Shown: positions 1 to 7,491 of the stretch, in pieces
Layout: each line of letters opens with the position of its first letter
How positions within the stretch are numbered: the stretch's first letter is position 1
DNA from: Phycisphaeraceae bacterium
GTDB lineage: Bacteria > Planctomycetota > Phycisphaerae > Phycisphaerales > UBA1924
DNA: 39,518 nucleotides
Reading direction: 5' to 3'
NCBI GenBank assembly: GCA_021299385.1
Contig: JAJTGZ010000014.1
Span: forward strand, 1 to 39,518
Notes under the pieces: model-generated
The model's database searches: none
What the model saw: only the letters and a program-made list of their open reading frames with translations
What the model was told of the DNA's origin: nothing
Made by a program: the position numbers and the translations under genes

Positions 1-332
1 TCCTCCTCGGCGACACACCCGCCAGCATCACCGGCCTCTCAGCAACCACCACCGCGAACACCGATAGCCCACCCGGCACCTACCCCATCACGCCCGTCGG
101 CGGCTCCAACCCCAACTACAACATCACACTCCAGCCCGGCCAGCTGGTCATCACACAATCAGGCACCGCCATCCCCGACTTCTTCCGCCAGTTCGTGCGA
201 CCGCCAAAGCGCGAAGACCTCCTCCGCGAGGCAAAGCCCGAGGACGTTCTCAAGGGCTGGACCTTCCAAGAATACCGCGCCGACCGCGACCTCCTCGAAC
301 CCATCGCAGAAGCCGAATCAGAAACACCGTAA
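1..332 (+). CDS. C-terminal end of an MBG-domain adhesin (TpsA-like), 5' truncated by the window edge
   Basis: The open frame with its first full codon at position 3 ends at a TAA at 330-332. The first ~45 residues look like the end of an MBG-type beta domain: GTYPITPVGGSNPNYNI followed by LQPGQLVIT. Such domains are common in filamentous-haemagglutinin-like exoproteins and other large adhesins. The last ~60 residues are charged and not repeat-like (DFFRQFVRPPKREDLL onward). Fifty-nine bases downstream lies a FhaC/ShlB-type transporter, so this is probably the secreted partner of a two-partner secretion pair. The N-terminal secretion domain lies outside the window, so substrate identity is inferred from context. 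The frame was read directly from the bases. Confidence 0.75.
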   Translation, partial: LLGDTPASITGLSATTTANTDSPPGTYPITPVGGSNPNYNITLQPGQLVITQSGTAIPDFFRQFVRPPKREDLLREAKPEDVLKGWTFQEYRADRDLLEPIAEAESETP

Positions 333-377
333 CACAACGACAAACACACCACCGACGCCGGGTCCAGAGGCCCGCCA

Positions 378-387
378 CCCCCCCCCC
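378..387 (+). repeat. Poly-C tract (10 C) just upstream of the transporter gene
   Basis: Ten consecutive C residues lie four bases before the first in-frame ATG (392) of the two-partner transporter gene, in the 59-base gap after the adhesin stop. A homopolymer of this length at this place could slip during replication and alter translation or promoter spacing. That role is inference; only the tract itself is seen. Confidence 0.6.
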
Positions 388-391
388 GAAT

Positions 392-2155
392 ATGGAAAAG
401 AAAACCCAACCACAACCCGGCTATGCTCGGCCCATGCTCAGGACATTATCGGCCCCCTTCGCTTTCATACCCGTCCTCTTGCTCACCTCTGCCCTGCACG
501 CACAGGACATGAATCTCACCGGCCCGCGCGTCCCCGAGCCTTCCCCACCGGCCACCATACCCCAGCCCACCCCGGCCCCCTCCGGCCAGGCGACCGAACT
601 CGTCCTCCCTTCACTCAAAGGGTTGATCCTCGTCAACTCCCAGGAACGTGTCAACACACCACCCGACACCTCGCTGGCCGTCACCAACGCCGTGCCCTTC
701 CTGCAGGACCGACCAGCCCTCCTCGGCGACCTCCTCAAACGCGTCGGCCAGCCCCTCACAACCGCCGACCTCGAGCAGATCGTCAACCGCATCATCGCCG
801 AGTGCCGCGCCATGGGCAGGCCCGTTGTCGATGTCTTCATCCCCGAGCAGGACGTAACCGAGGGCTTTGTCCGCATCGTCGTCATCGAGGGCATCCTCGG
901 TGCCGTGCGCGTCGAGGGGGCCAAGCACACCGACACCGAATGGCTCATCGCGCAAGTCCAGCAAAAGCCCGGCGAGCCCATCCGCACACAGCCCCTCCTC
1001 GAAGACCTCGACTGGATGAACCAGAACCCCTTCCGCGACGTGCAACTCGCCTTCCAGAAGGGCACACTCCCGCAGACCACCGACATCGTCCTCCGCGTTA
1101 ACGACTCGGCACCCTTCCGCATCTACGGCGGCTACGAGAACACCGGCACCATCGCCACAGGCAAAGACCGCCTCCTCGCCGGCTTTAACGTCGGCCGCCT
1201 CCTCGGCGCAACCGACCAGCTCAACTACCAGTTCACCAGCTCCCCCACCATCAGCCAGTTCCAGGCCCACGGCGCCAGCTACGTCGCCCCGCTCCCCTGG
1301 CGCGACATCCTCACCATCTCGGGCACCTGGTCCACCTCCAGGCCCGTCAACAGCGACCCCCTCCTCACCAGCCAGGGCACCAGCTGGGAAGTCAGCGGCA
1401 ACTACCAGATCCCCCTCCCCCCCACACAAGACCTCCGCCACAACCTCCAGTTTGGCGCCAACTTCAAACGCAGCGACAACGACCTGGAGTTCGGCGGCAC
1501 CAGTATCTTCAGCGACTACACCGACATCGTCCAGTTCTCCGCCGCCTACAACGCCCAACTCATCGACCCCCTCGGACGCACCTCCGCCAACGCCACACTC
1601 GTCCTGAGCCCAGGCGACCTCGGCGCAAACAACGACAACGATAAATTCCGGGCCGTCCGCGCAGACGCCAGCGCCAAGTACGTCTACCTCCGCGCGGCCA
1701 TCGACCGCCAAACCATCCTCCCCAAAGAACTCCAACTCGTCACACGCCTCACCGGCCAGTTCTCCGACAGCCCACTCCTGGCCAGCGAGCAGCTCAGCGT
1801 CGGCGGCGCCGATACCGTCCGCGGCTATCCCGCCCAGATCGTCAACGGCGACAGCGGCCTCATCTTCACCAACGAACTCCGCTCACCACCGCTCCAACTG
1901 CTCAACCTCGAAGGCGGACAGGGCGTCAAGGACGCACTCGTCTTCTTCGCCTTCCTCGACGTTGGCGTCGTCAACAACCGCGGCAGAGACACCGTCTCCA
2001 ACGCCACACTCATCGGCGCAGGGCCGGGCGTCCGCTACAACATCGGCCCCTACCTGACCATGCAGTACAGCTACGGCTTTGCCGTCTCCAACCACAACGT
2101 AACCACAGGCAACGGCGAATCCCACATCTCCATCACCGCCAGCTTCACCTGGTAA
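392..2155 (+). CDS. ShlB/FhaC/HecB-family outer-membrane transporter of two-partner secretion (TpsB)
   Basis: This is a 587-aa Omp85-superfamily barrel protein that would export the adhesin encoded just upstream across the outer membrane. If translation starts at the ATG at 434 (residue 15), it begins with a classical signal peptide (LRTLSAPFAFIPVLLLTSALHA). The ATG at 392 adds 14 polar residues and neither start has a clear ribosome site. Residues ~75-230 hold the POTRA region, including PLTTADLEQIVNRI and a second segment with EGILGAVRVEGAKHT. The rest is an amphipathic beta-strand barrel. It contains the conserved VRGY loop motif of this superfamily at residues 476-479 and ends in the aromatic ITASFTW, a typical barrel-assembly signal. 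The family assignment is firm; the cargo is inferred from adjacency. Confidence 0.9.
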   Translation: MEKKTQPQPGYARPMLRTLSAPFAFIPVLLLTSALHAQDMNLTGPRVPEPSPPATIPQPTPAPSGQATELVLPSLKGLILVNSQERVNTPPDTSLAVTNAVPFLQDRPALLGDLLKRVGQPLTTADLEQIVNRIIAECRAMGRPVVDVFIPEQDVTEGFVRIVVIEGILGAVRVEGAKHTDTEWLIAQVQQKPGEPIRTQPLLEDLDWMNQNPFRDVQLAFQKGTLPQTTDIVLRVNDSAPFRIYGGYENTGTIATGKDRLLAGFNVGRLLGATDQLNYQFTSSPTISQFQAHGASYVAPLPWRDILTISGTWSTSRPVNSDPLLTSQGTSWEVSGNYQIPLPPTQDLRHNLQFGANFKRSDNDLEFGGTSIFSDYTDIVQFSAAYNAQLIDPLGRTSANATLVLSPGDLGANNDNDKFRAVRADASAKYVYLRAAIDRQTILPKELQLVTRLTGQFSDSPLLASEQLSVGGADTVRGYPAQIVNGDSGLIFTNELRSPPLQLLNLEGGQGVKDALVFFAFLDVGVVNNRGRDTVSNATLIGAGPGVRYNIGPYLTMQYSYGFAVSNHNVTTGNGESHISITASFTW

Positions 2156-2179
2156 CAAACCCGAAGGTGTCTAGCCTTG

Positions 2180-2226
2180 AACCCCTCCCCCAAAACGTTC
2201 TGGCGGGGAGGGGCAGGGGTGGGGTT
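2180..2226 (-). repeat. Convergent-junction GC repeat, copy D (expanded loop)
   Basis: This is a divergent copy of the 36-bp element seen exactly or nearly exactly at 10648, 18539 and 31523. It shares the two outer arms AACCCCTCCCCC and GGGGAGGGGCAGGGGTGGGG, but the two-base centre is replaced by 13 bases, for a total of 47. It lies between the transporter stop and the mutS stop, which converge. On either strand it can fold into a GC hairpin. It may act as a bidirectional terminator or be a mobile short repeat; neither role is shown. Confidence 0.75.
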
Positions 2227-2285
2227 CCGTACGTTCAACTTCTTCCGCATCCCCCTTAAACCCAACACCTAAAACCTAACACCTC

Positions 2286-5129
2286 TCACCCGCCCCCCTG
2301 CACCAACCCCTTCAACCGCCGCAACGCATCAAACGCCTCCAGCGGCGACAGCGACTCCAACTCCACCTCCCCCAGCGCATCCACCGCCGGGTGCGGCACG
2401 ACCTCCGCAAACAAACCCATCTGCCCACCACCGGCGCGCTCCGCACCGCTCCCCTTCGCGCTGCCACGCACCTGCACGCCCAACCCGCCACCATCAGGCC
2501 CCGCGGCAGGCCCACCACCACCGGTCAAGGCCGAGTGGTCTACCGACAGCTGCTCCAATATCTCCTTCGCCCGCGCGATCGTCCCGCCCGGCAAACCCGC
2601 CAGTCGCGCCACATGAATCCCAAAGCTCTTCTCCGCCCGCCCCGGCTCGATGCGGTGCAAAAAGATCACCTGGTCCTTCCACTCCCGCACCGCCACGTGC
2701 AGGTTCCCCACACGCCCGGGCAGCAACTCCGCCAACCGTGTGAGCTCGTGGTAGTGCGTCGCAAACAGCGTCCTCGGCCCACGCACGCCATCACCACCAC
2801 CCTCACCCCCCGGGCACGCCAACTCCTCGGCAATCGCCCACGCCAGCGACAACCCGTCCAAGGTGCTCGTCCCGCGCCCGATCTCGTCGAGCACTACCAG
2901 CGAGCTCGCCCCCGCATGATGCAAGATATTCGCCGTCTCGGTCATCTCCACCATAAATGTGCTCTGCCCAGCAAACAGCGCATCGTCGGCACCCACCCGT
3001 GTAAAGATCCGGTCGCACAACCCGATCGTCGCACCCTGCGCCGGCACAAAGCTCCCCGCATGCGCCAGCAGCACCAGCAGCGCGGTCTGCCGAATGAACG
3101 TGCTCTTGCCCGCCATGTTCGGCCCGGTGATCAGCGCCAGCGTCCCCGCCTGGACCGTCCCCAGCGTCAGGTCGTTGGGCACAAAGTCCTGCTCAAGCCG
3201 CTGCTCCAGCACCGGGTGCCGGCCCTGCGATATCTCCAGCACCGGCTCACTGACAACCGTCGGCATCACCCACCTTCTCGCCACGGCCTTGTCCGCAAAC
3301 GCCAGCAGCACGTCCAGCGACGCGGCCGCATCCCCAAAAACCGCAATCGCACCCAGCAACCCCGCCGCCTGCGTGCACAACCCGTCAAAGAGCCCCTGCT
3401 CACGCGCCAACGCCCGCTGCTGCGCGTGCGTTGCACGCTCCTCAAACGCCTTGAGCTCCGGCGTGATGTACCGCTCCGCGTTCGTCAGCGTCTGCCGACG
3501 CGTAAAGACCGCCGGCGCTCGCCCGCTCTGCCCCTTGGGCAGCTCGATGTAATACCCAAAGACCCTGTTGAACCCCACCTTCAAGTTCGGCAGATCATGC
3601 TCGGCCACCAGACGCGCCTGATACTCCGCCATCCACTCCGCCGCCGAAGTCTGTAACCGCCGGCACTCATCCAGCACCGCATCGACCCCATCGCGGATCA
3701 ACCCACCCTCACGCAAGTGCGCCGGCGGCGCATCGACACACAGCCGCGCGACCTCCCCCGCCAGCGCATCCAAATCCCCGGCCACCCCCAGCAGCGCCGA
3801 CCGCAACGCCGACAACGCCGGCGCCCCATCCAGCAGCCCCCCCAGCGCACGCGCCTGCCCCACCGACCGCCCCAGCGCGACAATGTCCCTCGGCGAAGCA
3901 CGCCGCAACGCCACACGCGCGCCAATCCGCGACACGTCCTGCACAGGCTCGAGCGCCGCCCCCACCTCCCCGGCCAGCCGACGGTCCTCCACCAGCGCCA
4001 GCACCGACCGCTGCCGGGCCTGAATCTTCAGCAGCTCCCGCAGCGGCCGAACGAGCCACTCACGCAGCAACCTCCTCCCCGCCGCCGTCCGGCACAAACT
4101 CCGCCCGCCCGCACCCACAAACACACCCAGCAGCGAACCCTCCGCCTCCGCCACCCCAGCCCGCACGCCGCGGATCGTCCGATCAATCTCCAGCGCACGC
4201 AACGTAACGGCGTCAATGACCAGATGCTCAGCCGGGTCCTCACGCCTGGGCGGCCGCAGGTGCCCCAGCGCCGCACCGCTCCGGTTGCTCCCCCCACTGC
4301 CAGCCGGCGAAACGTCCCCGCTGGGCAACTGCGTCGCCTTCAAGTACCGCACCAGCGCCCCCGCCGGGAGGATCAACGCGTCATCATCGGCAAGCCCAAA
4401 GCCCACCAGGCTCTTGACCCCGAACTGCTCCTGCAGCGCCTCCCGCGCCTCGCTGGGCCGAAAGTACCACGCCGCCAGCGCGGTCCCGCTGATACCCAAC
4501 CCGCCCAGCAACGGCCGAACACGCGCCGGCACACCATCGCCCCCCGACGTGCTGACAACCTCGGCAAAGAGCAACTCACGCACACGCCGACGCGCCAGTT
4601 CATCGACCACCTGCGAAGGCTCCAAACTCAAAACCCAGAACTGCCCAGTCGAGAGCTCCGCAACCGCCACACTCACACGCGCACCGAGTCCACGCCCGGC
4701 GGTCCCGCCGCGCCGGGCACCACCCTCCTCAGGCCCAAAGCAGACCGCCGCCAGCACGTTGCTCTGGTCATCCTCTAGCAACCCCTCATCAAGCAACGTT
4801 CCGGGGGTGATCACACGCGTAACGGCACGCTCGACAAGCCCCTTGGCCTCGGCCGGGTCCTGCACCTGGTCGCAGACCGCCACGCGAAAACCCGCGGCGA
4901 CAAACTTCCGCAAATACACCTCGACCTGATGATGCGGGACACCCGCCATCGGCAAACCCGCCGACCGTTGCGTCAGCGTCAGCCCGATCGCCCGGCTGGC
5001 GACCACCGCGTCGTCGCCGAAGAGTTCATAGAAATCCCCCATCCGAAACAGCAAGATGCACCCCGGGTGCTGCTGCTTGAAGCGGGCGTGCTGCCGCATA
5101 GCCGGGGTATCGCGCGGATCGCTGGCCAT
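2286..5129 (-). CDS. mutS: DNA mismatch repair ATPase MutS
   Basis: MutS recognises base mismatches and small loops and licenses their repair together with MutL. The protein is 947 aa against roughly 850-880 for typical MutS1. The mismatch-binding Phe-X-Glu motif is present as F33-Y34-E35 in MGDFYELFGDDA. Connector, lever and clamp regions follow, then the ATPase with Walker A GPNMAGKST starting at residue 669, the STFMVEMTETANIL signature and Walker B LDEIG at 747-751. Extra length comes from Gly/Arg-rich linkers, such as around residues 130-150, and a low-complexity Gly segment before the C-terminus. It starts 79 bases downstream of tRNA-Ala on the same strand, separated by a terminator. 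No mutL is in the window. The ATG at 5129 keeps the usual short N-terminus. Confidence 0.97.
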   Translation of the reverse strand: MASDPRDTPAMRQHARFKQQHPGCILLFRMGDFYELFGDDAVVASRAIGLTLTQRSAGLPMAGVPHHQVEVYLRKFVAAGFRVAVCDQVQDPAEAKGLVERAVTRVITPGTLLDEGLLEDDQSNVLAAVCFGPEEGGARRGGTAGRGLGARVSVAVAELSTGQFWVLSLEPSQVVDELARRRVRELLFAEVVSTSGGDGVPARVRPLLGGLGISGTALAAWYFRPSEAREALQEQFGVKSLVGFGLADDDALILPAGALVRYLKATQLPSGDVSPAGSGGSNRSGAALGHLRPPRREDPAEHLVIDAVTLRALEIDRTIRGVRAGVAEAEGSLLGVFVGAGGRSLCRTAAGRRLLREWLVRPLRELLKIQARQRSVLALVEDRRLAGEVGAALEPVQDVSRIGARVALRRASPRDIVALGRSVGQARALGGLLDGAPALSALRSALLGVAGDLDALAGEVARLCVDAPPAHLREGGLIRDGVDAVLDECRRLQTSAAEWMAEYQARLVAEHDLPNLKVGFNRVFGYYIELPKGQSGRAPAVFTRRQTLTNAERYITPELKAFEERATHAQQRALAREQGLFDGLCTQAAGLLGAIAVFGDAAASLDVLLAFADKAVARRWVMPTVVSEPVLEISQGRHPVLEQRLEQDFVPNDLTLGTVQAGTLALITGPNMAGKSTFIRQTALLVLLAHAGSFVPAQGATIGLCDRIFTRVGADDALFAGQSTFMVEMTETANILHHAGASSLVVLDEIGRGTSTLDGLSLAWAIAEELACPGGEGGGDGVRGPRTLFATHYHELTRLAELLPGRVGNLHVAVREWKDQVIFLHRIEPGRAEKSFGIHVARLAGLPGGTIARAKEILEQLSVDHSALTGGGGPAAGPDGGGLGVQVRGSAKGSGAERAGGGQMGLFAEVVPHPAVDALGEVELESLSPLEAFDALRRLKGLVQGGG

Positions 5130-5175
5130 CGCCGACAGTCTATCGCCAGCAACCCCTCCGAGCCTGCCGACAAAC

Positions 5176-5204
5176 GAAAAACCCCCGGATCATCGGGGGT
5201 TTTC
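5176..5204 (-). terminator. Rho-independent-type terminator between tRNA-Ala and mutS
   Basis: The arms AACCCCCG (5180-5187) and CGGGGGTT (5194-5201) form an 8-bp stem with a 6-base loop. Read on the minus strand the stem is followed by a run of T (A-run at 5177-5181 on the plus strand), which fits termination of the tRNA-Ala transcript just before mutS. A T-run also follows on the plus strand, so it could work both ways. Confidence 0.75.
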
Positions 5205-5208
5205 CAAG

Positions 5209-5281
5209 TGGAGCGGAGGAGAGTCGAACTCCCGACCTCGTCATTGCGAACGACGCGCTCTACCAACTGAGCTACCGCCCC
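5209..5281 (-). tRNA. tRNA-Ala (anticodon CGC)
   Basis: A full cloverleaf can be drawn on the minus strand. The acceptor arm GGGGCGG pairs with CCGCTCC and includes the G3-U70 wobble pair that marks alanine tRNAs. The D arm is GCTC/GAGC. The anticodon stem CGTCG/TGACG holds the loop TTCGCAA, giving anticodon CGC, which reads GCG. The T arm is GGGAG TTCGACT CTCCT and the discriminator is A. The gene is 73 nt long and CCA is not encoded (ACTT follows). A TATTGT about 42 bases upstream may be its -10 box, but no convincing -35 is seen. A terminator follows immediately. Confidence 0.95.
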
Positions 5282-5576
5282 AGACACCTCCCACCCTCGA
5301 CGTGCGGTGGGGGGAACAATACGCCCACACAGGCCCAAAGAAAACCAAATCCGCCACATCCCCACCACCCGCACCCGGTGCCACCAAGGCCCGCGCATCG
5401 CCGCCGGAGTGCGATCAAAAGTGGAGTTGCACCACGATGGCCCAGGAGCCGCTCGGCGGGGTCGGGTGGACATCTGGACCCTCCCGAGCTTGGGCCTCCC
5501 AGATTGTCCCTAAACGTCGCCGGGGGGCCGGCGACCAAATCTGGAGATTGCGCATTTCCAGAGCCAGCCGCGGGGC
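5282..5576. other. Non-coding stretch between tRNA-Ala and the next terminator
   Basis: No frame here has start signals, length or composition that convinces as a gene. The part next to the tRNA probably carries its promoter. One perfect hairpin is visible: GTCGCCGG (5516-5523), loop GGGG, CCGGCGAC (5528-5535), with no T-run beside it. Nothing else is recognised. Confidence 0.5.
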
Positions 5577-5603
5577 AAGAAAAACGCCCGGCAGTGCCGG
5601 GCG
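5577..5603 (-). terminator. Rho-independent terminator of the STN-like gene
   Basis: On the minus strand CGCCCGGC, loop ACT, GCCGGGCG forms an 8-bp GC stem directly followed by TTTTTCTT. It lies 61 bases past the stop codon of the secretin-N/STN-like gene. The geometry is that of a standard intrinsic terminator. Confidence 0.85.
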
Positions 5604-5664
5604 TATGAGCATATCAAATCTGTTCTAACGTACAACCCACAGAGGTGCAGTCGTGGCAACCCGA

Positions 5665-6624
5665 TCAGCGCCCCCCGCCGGGGGTTCCGCCACCACCACC
5701 ACCGCCACCGCCGGTGGCCGAGACGGGGAAGTTTTCGATGGTCTGGAGGATCGAGTTGCCGACGTCGACGTTGAGCGAGACGTAGCGCTTGCCGCGCTGG
5801 GAGACAGACCGGCTGGGCCACCAGGTGTAGCCCACGAGCGCGCGGTGCATGTAGTCGGGAGCGTTGACGATGAAGTGCCCTTCGTAGGTCGAGATGGTCC
5901 CGCCGTCGCCGCCCTGCGTGGCCCACTGCTCGATCTCGACGGTGCTGGTGATGAGGTTCTGGATCTCGCTGATGCGCTTGCGGCGTTTCTCTTCGCGTTC
6001 CTCGCCACGCTGGTCGTTGCGGTTGCCCCCGCTGCCGCTGAAGGGGGAGCTGCTGCCGCCACCACTACCACCCTGGAGGACCTGCGCCAGGTCGATCTTG
6101 GGGACGTCGTCGAAGACGGGGATCTCAAAGAGGAGGTCGTTGACGTCGTAGATCTCGACGCGCTTGAACTTATTGAGGGACTTGCGGGGCCCGATCTGGA
6201 CGACCCCGAGCGTGCTGAACTGCCAGGTGTTCGAGTCGCTGCCGGTGCCCTGGGCGACGGCGTCGAGGACCTTCTCCAGCGAGGAGAGGGCATCGACGTC
6301 CTTGACGGTCATGGTAACGGTTGCTTCCTTGTCCAGGCCCTCACCACCGATGCCGGTGCTCCAGATCGGCTCGATCGCCGCGCCCGTCTCCTTGGCGATA
6401 TAGGCAATGACGTCCTCGAGGCGTGCCTCGTTGAACTCGAAACTGATGGGGCGTTGGAGTCTGAAGAGGTTGTCGCGTGCGGGGTTGCCCGAGACAGATG
6501 CCGACGCCGGCTGTGCCTGTGCGGCGGGGGCGGGCGTGTTCTGGGCAAGGGCCGTGGGCACAAGCCCGGCCAGGGCGAGCGTCAGGACGGCGGCGTTGGT
6601 GTTCAGTCGTGAGGTGAGCGTCAT
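5665..6624 (-). CDS. Secreted secretin-N/STN-like domain protein, no secretin barrel
   Basis: The start is set at the ATG at 6622-6624 because AAGGAG lies six bases upstream, giving 319 aa. An upstream in-frame ATG at 6660 would spoil the signal peptide (NAAVLTLALAGLVPTALAQ). After a low-complexity stretch, the segment RPISFEFNEARLEDVIAYIA followed by a beta-alpha-beta pattern resembles the STN/secretin N0 fold (VTMTVKDVDALSSLEKVL). A Gly/Ser-rich linker and a charged REEKRRKRISEIQNLI helix follow. The C-terminal part includes GKRYVSLNVDVGNS and ends in a poly-Gly tail. Proteins of this layout recur in planctomycetes, function unknown. No secretin pore domain is present, so a type II secretion role is not supported. 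The gene is monocistronic, with its own terminator. Confidence 0.8.
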   Translation of the reverse strand: MTLTSRLNTNAAVLTLALAGLVPTALAQNTPAPAAQAQPASASVSGNPARDNLFRLQRPISFEFNEARLEDVIAYIAKETGAAIEPIWSTGIGGEGLDKEATVTMTVKDVDALSSLEKVLDAVAQGTGSDSNTWQFSTLGVVQIGPRKSLNKFKRVEIYDVNDLLFEIPVFDDVPKIDLAQVLQGGSGGGSSSPFSGSGGNRNDQRGEEREEKRRKRISEIQNLITSTVEIEQWATQGGDGGTISTYEGHFIVNAPDYMHRALVGYTWWPSRSVSQRGKRYVSLNVDVGNSILQTIENFPVSATGGGGGGGGGTPGGGR

Positions 6625-6630
6625 GCCTAA

Positions 6631-6636
6631 CTCCTT
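6631..6636 (-). promoter_or_regulatory. Shine-Dalgarno site AAGGAG deciding the STN-like gene start
   Basis: On the minus strand AAGGAG lies six bases before ATG at 6624. Strong sites of this kind are rare in the window, so it supports the downstream ATG over the one at 6660. Confidence 0.85.
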
Positions 6637-6840
6637 GGTGGTCAAAAACCGATCGTCCATTACCAGAGCCTAAACCAAAGCCCGCTCCGGCCAATCAGGC
6701 CGGTTGGTGCTGCAAGCGAGTGTAGCCGGTCTGCCTCGGGCACACCCTTACCCAGATATAGACGCCCGTGGGGGTGTGTGGTTCCATAGATCCCTCGATT
6801 CTGGGCCGGGTGCCAGAGGGTCTAAGGGGGATAGGGGGGG

Positions 6841-7479
6841 TTATTTCATCCCGTGCAGGCCCCGCTTGGCCCGCTGCTGGTTCCACATCAGCTGTGCAGG
6901 GGGGCACTCTTTGACCAGTTTAATAAGTTGGCTGGTCGTTACCCCCAGGCGCTGGGCGGCGGGCTTTGGCTCCCACTGATAGCTGGCGATGTGGTCGAGG
7001 GCCTCGGCCAGGATGGACGGAAAATCGGTGTGGTCGGGGTTGACGTTGATCCGCCCCGTTGCGCTGCCACGGGAGGACTTGAGCCGGCGCAGCCACAACT
7101 CCGAGCACCCCCGCGCCGGCGCGCCGGCTTGGCCGATGGTGGCGTCGAGGCTCGCCAAAAACTCCTCGCGGGTTTTGCCCGAGACCGGCGGCGGCCCGGG
7201 TGGCTCGGCGCGGTGCCCGATGGCCAGGGCAATCCGCAGGCGTTTGATCGCAGCTTTTTTGTTCTCCACTTGCGTGCGCCACTCCCCGGCTTGGGCGCTG
7301 ATGCCCGTCGGGTCGTGCATGATCTGCACGTGCGTGGCGAGTTTGTTGCGGTTCTGCCCACCCGGGCCGCCGGCATTGGGGCCGGTGGTGATGGTGCACT
7401 GCTTGAGCAGCTCGGCCGGGTCGAGGCAGGCCGGGTGGGGGTGGTGGGTGTGGGTTTCAGGGCCTTCGGCTCGGGGCAT
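6841..7479 (-). CDS. Release-factor-like GGQ-domain protein (RF-1 domain, ArfB/PrfH-like)
   Basis: This 212-aa protein has the peptidyl-tRNA hydrolysing GGQ motif at residues 40-42 inside TTGPNAGGPGGQNRNK. The basic helix ENKKAAIKRLRIAL typical of the RF-1 domain follows. It lacks the codon-recognition domains of RF1/RF2, so by family logic it should release peptides from stalled ribosomes or act on unusual substrates. The part after residue ~130 is an extension unlike ArfB. It ends in a helix-turn-helix-like stretch (PAAQRLGVTTSQLIKLVKE) and a basic tail. The gene starts 12 bases after the stop of the permease upstream, so the two are probably co-transcribed. The exact rescue role is not determined. 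Confidence 0.85.
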   Translation of the reverse strand: MPRAEGPETHTHHPHPACLDPAELLKQCTITTGPNAGGPGGQNRNKLATHVQIMHDPTGISAQAGEWRTQVENKKAAIKRLRIALAIGHRAEPPGPPPVSGKTREEFLASLDATIGQAGAPARGCSELWLRRLKSSRGSATGRINVNPDHTDFPSILAEALDHIASYQWEPKPAAQRLGVTTSQLIKLVKECPPAQLMWNQQRAKRGLHGMK

Positions 7480-7491
7480 CAGGGCATGTCC

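Noticed and set aside
611-1735. 374-codon open frame antisense to the two-partner transporter
   Set aside because: Composition (Gly/Val/Ala/Asp-rich) is that of a shadow frame; the sense strand encodes a clear Omp85-family barrel.
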